Below, one piece after another: positions 12,813 to 13,522 of a stretch of DNA of 13,522 nt. The notes under the pieces are model-generated. The model saw nothing but the letters and a program-made list of their open reading frames with translations. It was not told the origin of the DNA and ran no database searches. The stretch's first letter is position 1. Each line of letters starts with the position of its first letter. A program made the translations under genes and the position numbers. The stretch comes from Metarhizobium sp039808465 (GTDB taxonomy: Bacteria > Pseudomonadota > Alphaproteobacteria > Rhizobiales > Rhizobiaceae), in assembly GCA_039808465.1 (NCBI GenBank), contig JBDHTA010000115.1, forward strand, positions 1 through 13,522, in the 5' to 3' direction.

Positions 12813-13522
12813 ATGGCGTTCCAGAAGCTTCCCGGCGATGAAAAGGGCGGCTTTCCCTGGTGGCTGGCCGCCCTTGGCGTGATCGCGGTGGCGCTTGCGG
12901 GCGTCATCGCCGTCAACGGCGTCTATGCGCAGGTGTTCACGACGCTGTCCAAGGGCATCGCCGTCACCGTTTTCGTGACGCTGACCGCCTTTGCGCTCGC
13001 CATCATGCTCGGGCTCGTCTTCGCCCTGCTCGGCCTGTCGGATAGCCGCATCCTTCGGGAAATCGCCCGTTTCTATATCGAGGTGATCCGCGGCATTCCG
13101 ATGCTGGTGCTGCTGTTCTACATCGCCTTCGTCGGCGCGCCCGCCATCGTCGCGCTCTACAATGCGGTGATGTCGCCGCTGTTTGCGGCGGGGCTCATCG
13201 AGCCGATGCAGGTGCGCGATTTCTCGCTGATGTGGCGGGCGATCATCGCGCTGACCATCGGCTATTCCGCTTTCATCGCGGAGATCTTTCGCGCAGGCAT
13301 CCAGTCGGTCGACAAAGGGCAGATCGAGGCGGCGAAGGCGCTGGGCCTGTCGCGCGCGCAGCGCTTCCGGCTGGTGGTGTTTCCGCAGGCGCTGCGGGTG
13401 GTGTTTCCGCCGCTTTCCAACGATTTCGTGGCGATGGTGAAGGATTCCTCGCTGGTCTCCGTGCTCGGCGTCGCCGATATCACCCAGATGGGCAAGGTCT
13501 ATGCGTCGGGATCGTTCCGCTT
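12813..13522 (+). CDS. Amino acid ABC transporter permease (HisM/GlnP type), 3' truncated by the window
   Basis: This is the inner-membrane channel subunit partnering the binding protein just upstream. 236 codons are visible and the frame runs off the right edge. The N-terminus starts MAFQKLPGDEKGGF, then a membrane helix at ~15-34. The His/Glu/Gln/Arg/opine permease region follows, with VTVFVTLTAFALAIMLGLV and EVIRGIPMLVLLFYI (90-104). The cytoplasmic EAA loop that contacts the ATPase is clear: EAAKALGLSRAQRFRLVVFP (172-191), preceded by GYSAFIAEIFRAGIQSV. A hydrophobic linker at about 105-140 is longer than in minimal permeases. No strong ribosome binding site is seen, so coupling to the upstream gene is likely. 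The ATPase gene presumably lies beyond the window. Confidence 0.92.
   Translation, partial: MAFQKLPGDEKGGFPWWLAALGVIAVALAGVIAVNGVYAQVFTTLSKGIAVTVFVTLTAFALAIMLGLVFALLGLSDSRILREIARFYIEVIRGIPMLVLLFYIAFVGAPAIVALYNAVMSPLFAAGLIEPMQVRDFSLMWRAIIALTIGYSAFIAEIFRAGIQSVDKGQIEAAKALGLSRAQRFRLVVFPQALRVVFPPLSNDFVAMVKDSSLVSVLGVADITQMGKVYASGSFR

Overview
The window is GC-rich, gene-dense chromosomal DNA from an alphaproteobacterium, most likely a member of the Rhizobiales close to Rhizobiaceae. The evidence is gene order and protein character. The order ccmB-ccmC-ccmD-ccmG / UPF0314 - ispZ(yciB) - ftsY - mtaB - dapF / ffh - chorismate mutase - rpsP - rimM - trmD - rplS - amino-acid ABC transporter matches, from memory, the Sinorhizobium/Agrobacterium chromosomal arrangement. 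The L19 and S16 proteins also carry long Ala/Lys/Glu tails, as in that order. No phage, IS element, CRISPR, tRNA or rRNA is visible. The only mobile-looking item is one copy of a dispersed palindromic repeat at the left edge.

Layout. (1) Positions 1-2341, + strand: a palindromic repeat and a possible tail of an upstream gene, then the cytochrome c maturation genes ccmB, ccmC, ccmD and ccmG. (2) Positions 2338-7221, - strand: a five-gene unit read dapF -> mtaB -> ftsY -> ispZ/yciB -> UPF0314 (DUF2585), tightly packed with two GTGA stop/start overlaps. It converges on ccmG so closely that both stop codons lie in one CTAG. (3) Positions 7222-7512: a divergent intergenic region holding a probable ffh promoter and two hairpins in the ffh leader. 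(4) Positions 7513-11851, + strand: ffh, a monofunctional AroQ chorismate mutase, rpsP, rimM, trmD and rplS, with a strong terminator-like hairpin after rpsP, a candidate promoter at the trmD stop codon, a structured rplS leader and a strong terminator after rplS. (5) Positions 11999-13522, + strand: a periplasmic amino-acid-binding protein and the start of its permease, cut by the window edge.

Functional themes: haem delivery and thioredoxin-like reduction for c-type cytochrome assembly (ccm); co-translational membrane targeting, with the SRP GTPase Ffh and its receptor FtsY on opposite strands of the same locus; ribosome and tRNA maturation (S16, RimM, TrmD, L19, MtaB); lysine/peptidoglycan and aromatic amino acid synthesis (DapF, chorismate mutase); and amino acid uptake. 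Most of this is core genome. I see no convincing new multi-gene system. The most interesting leads are the uncharacterised membrane protein UPF0314, with its conserved-looking Cys/His/Glu/Asp pattern, and the control architecture of the rpsP-rimM-trmD-rplS segment, including the rplS leader.
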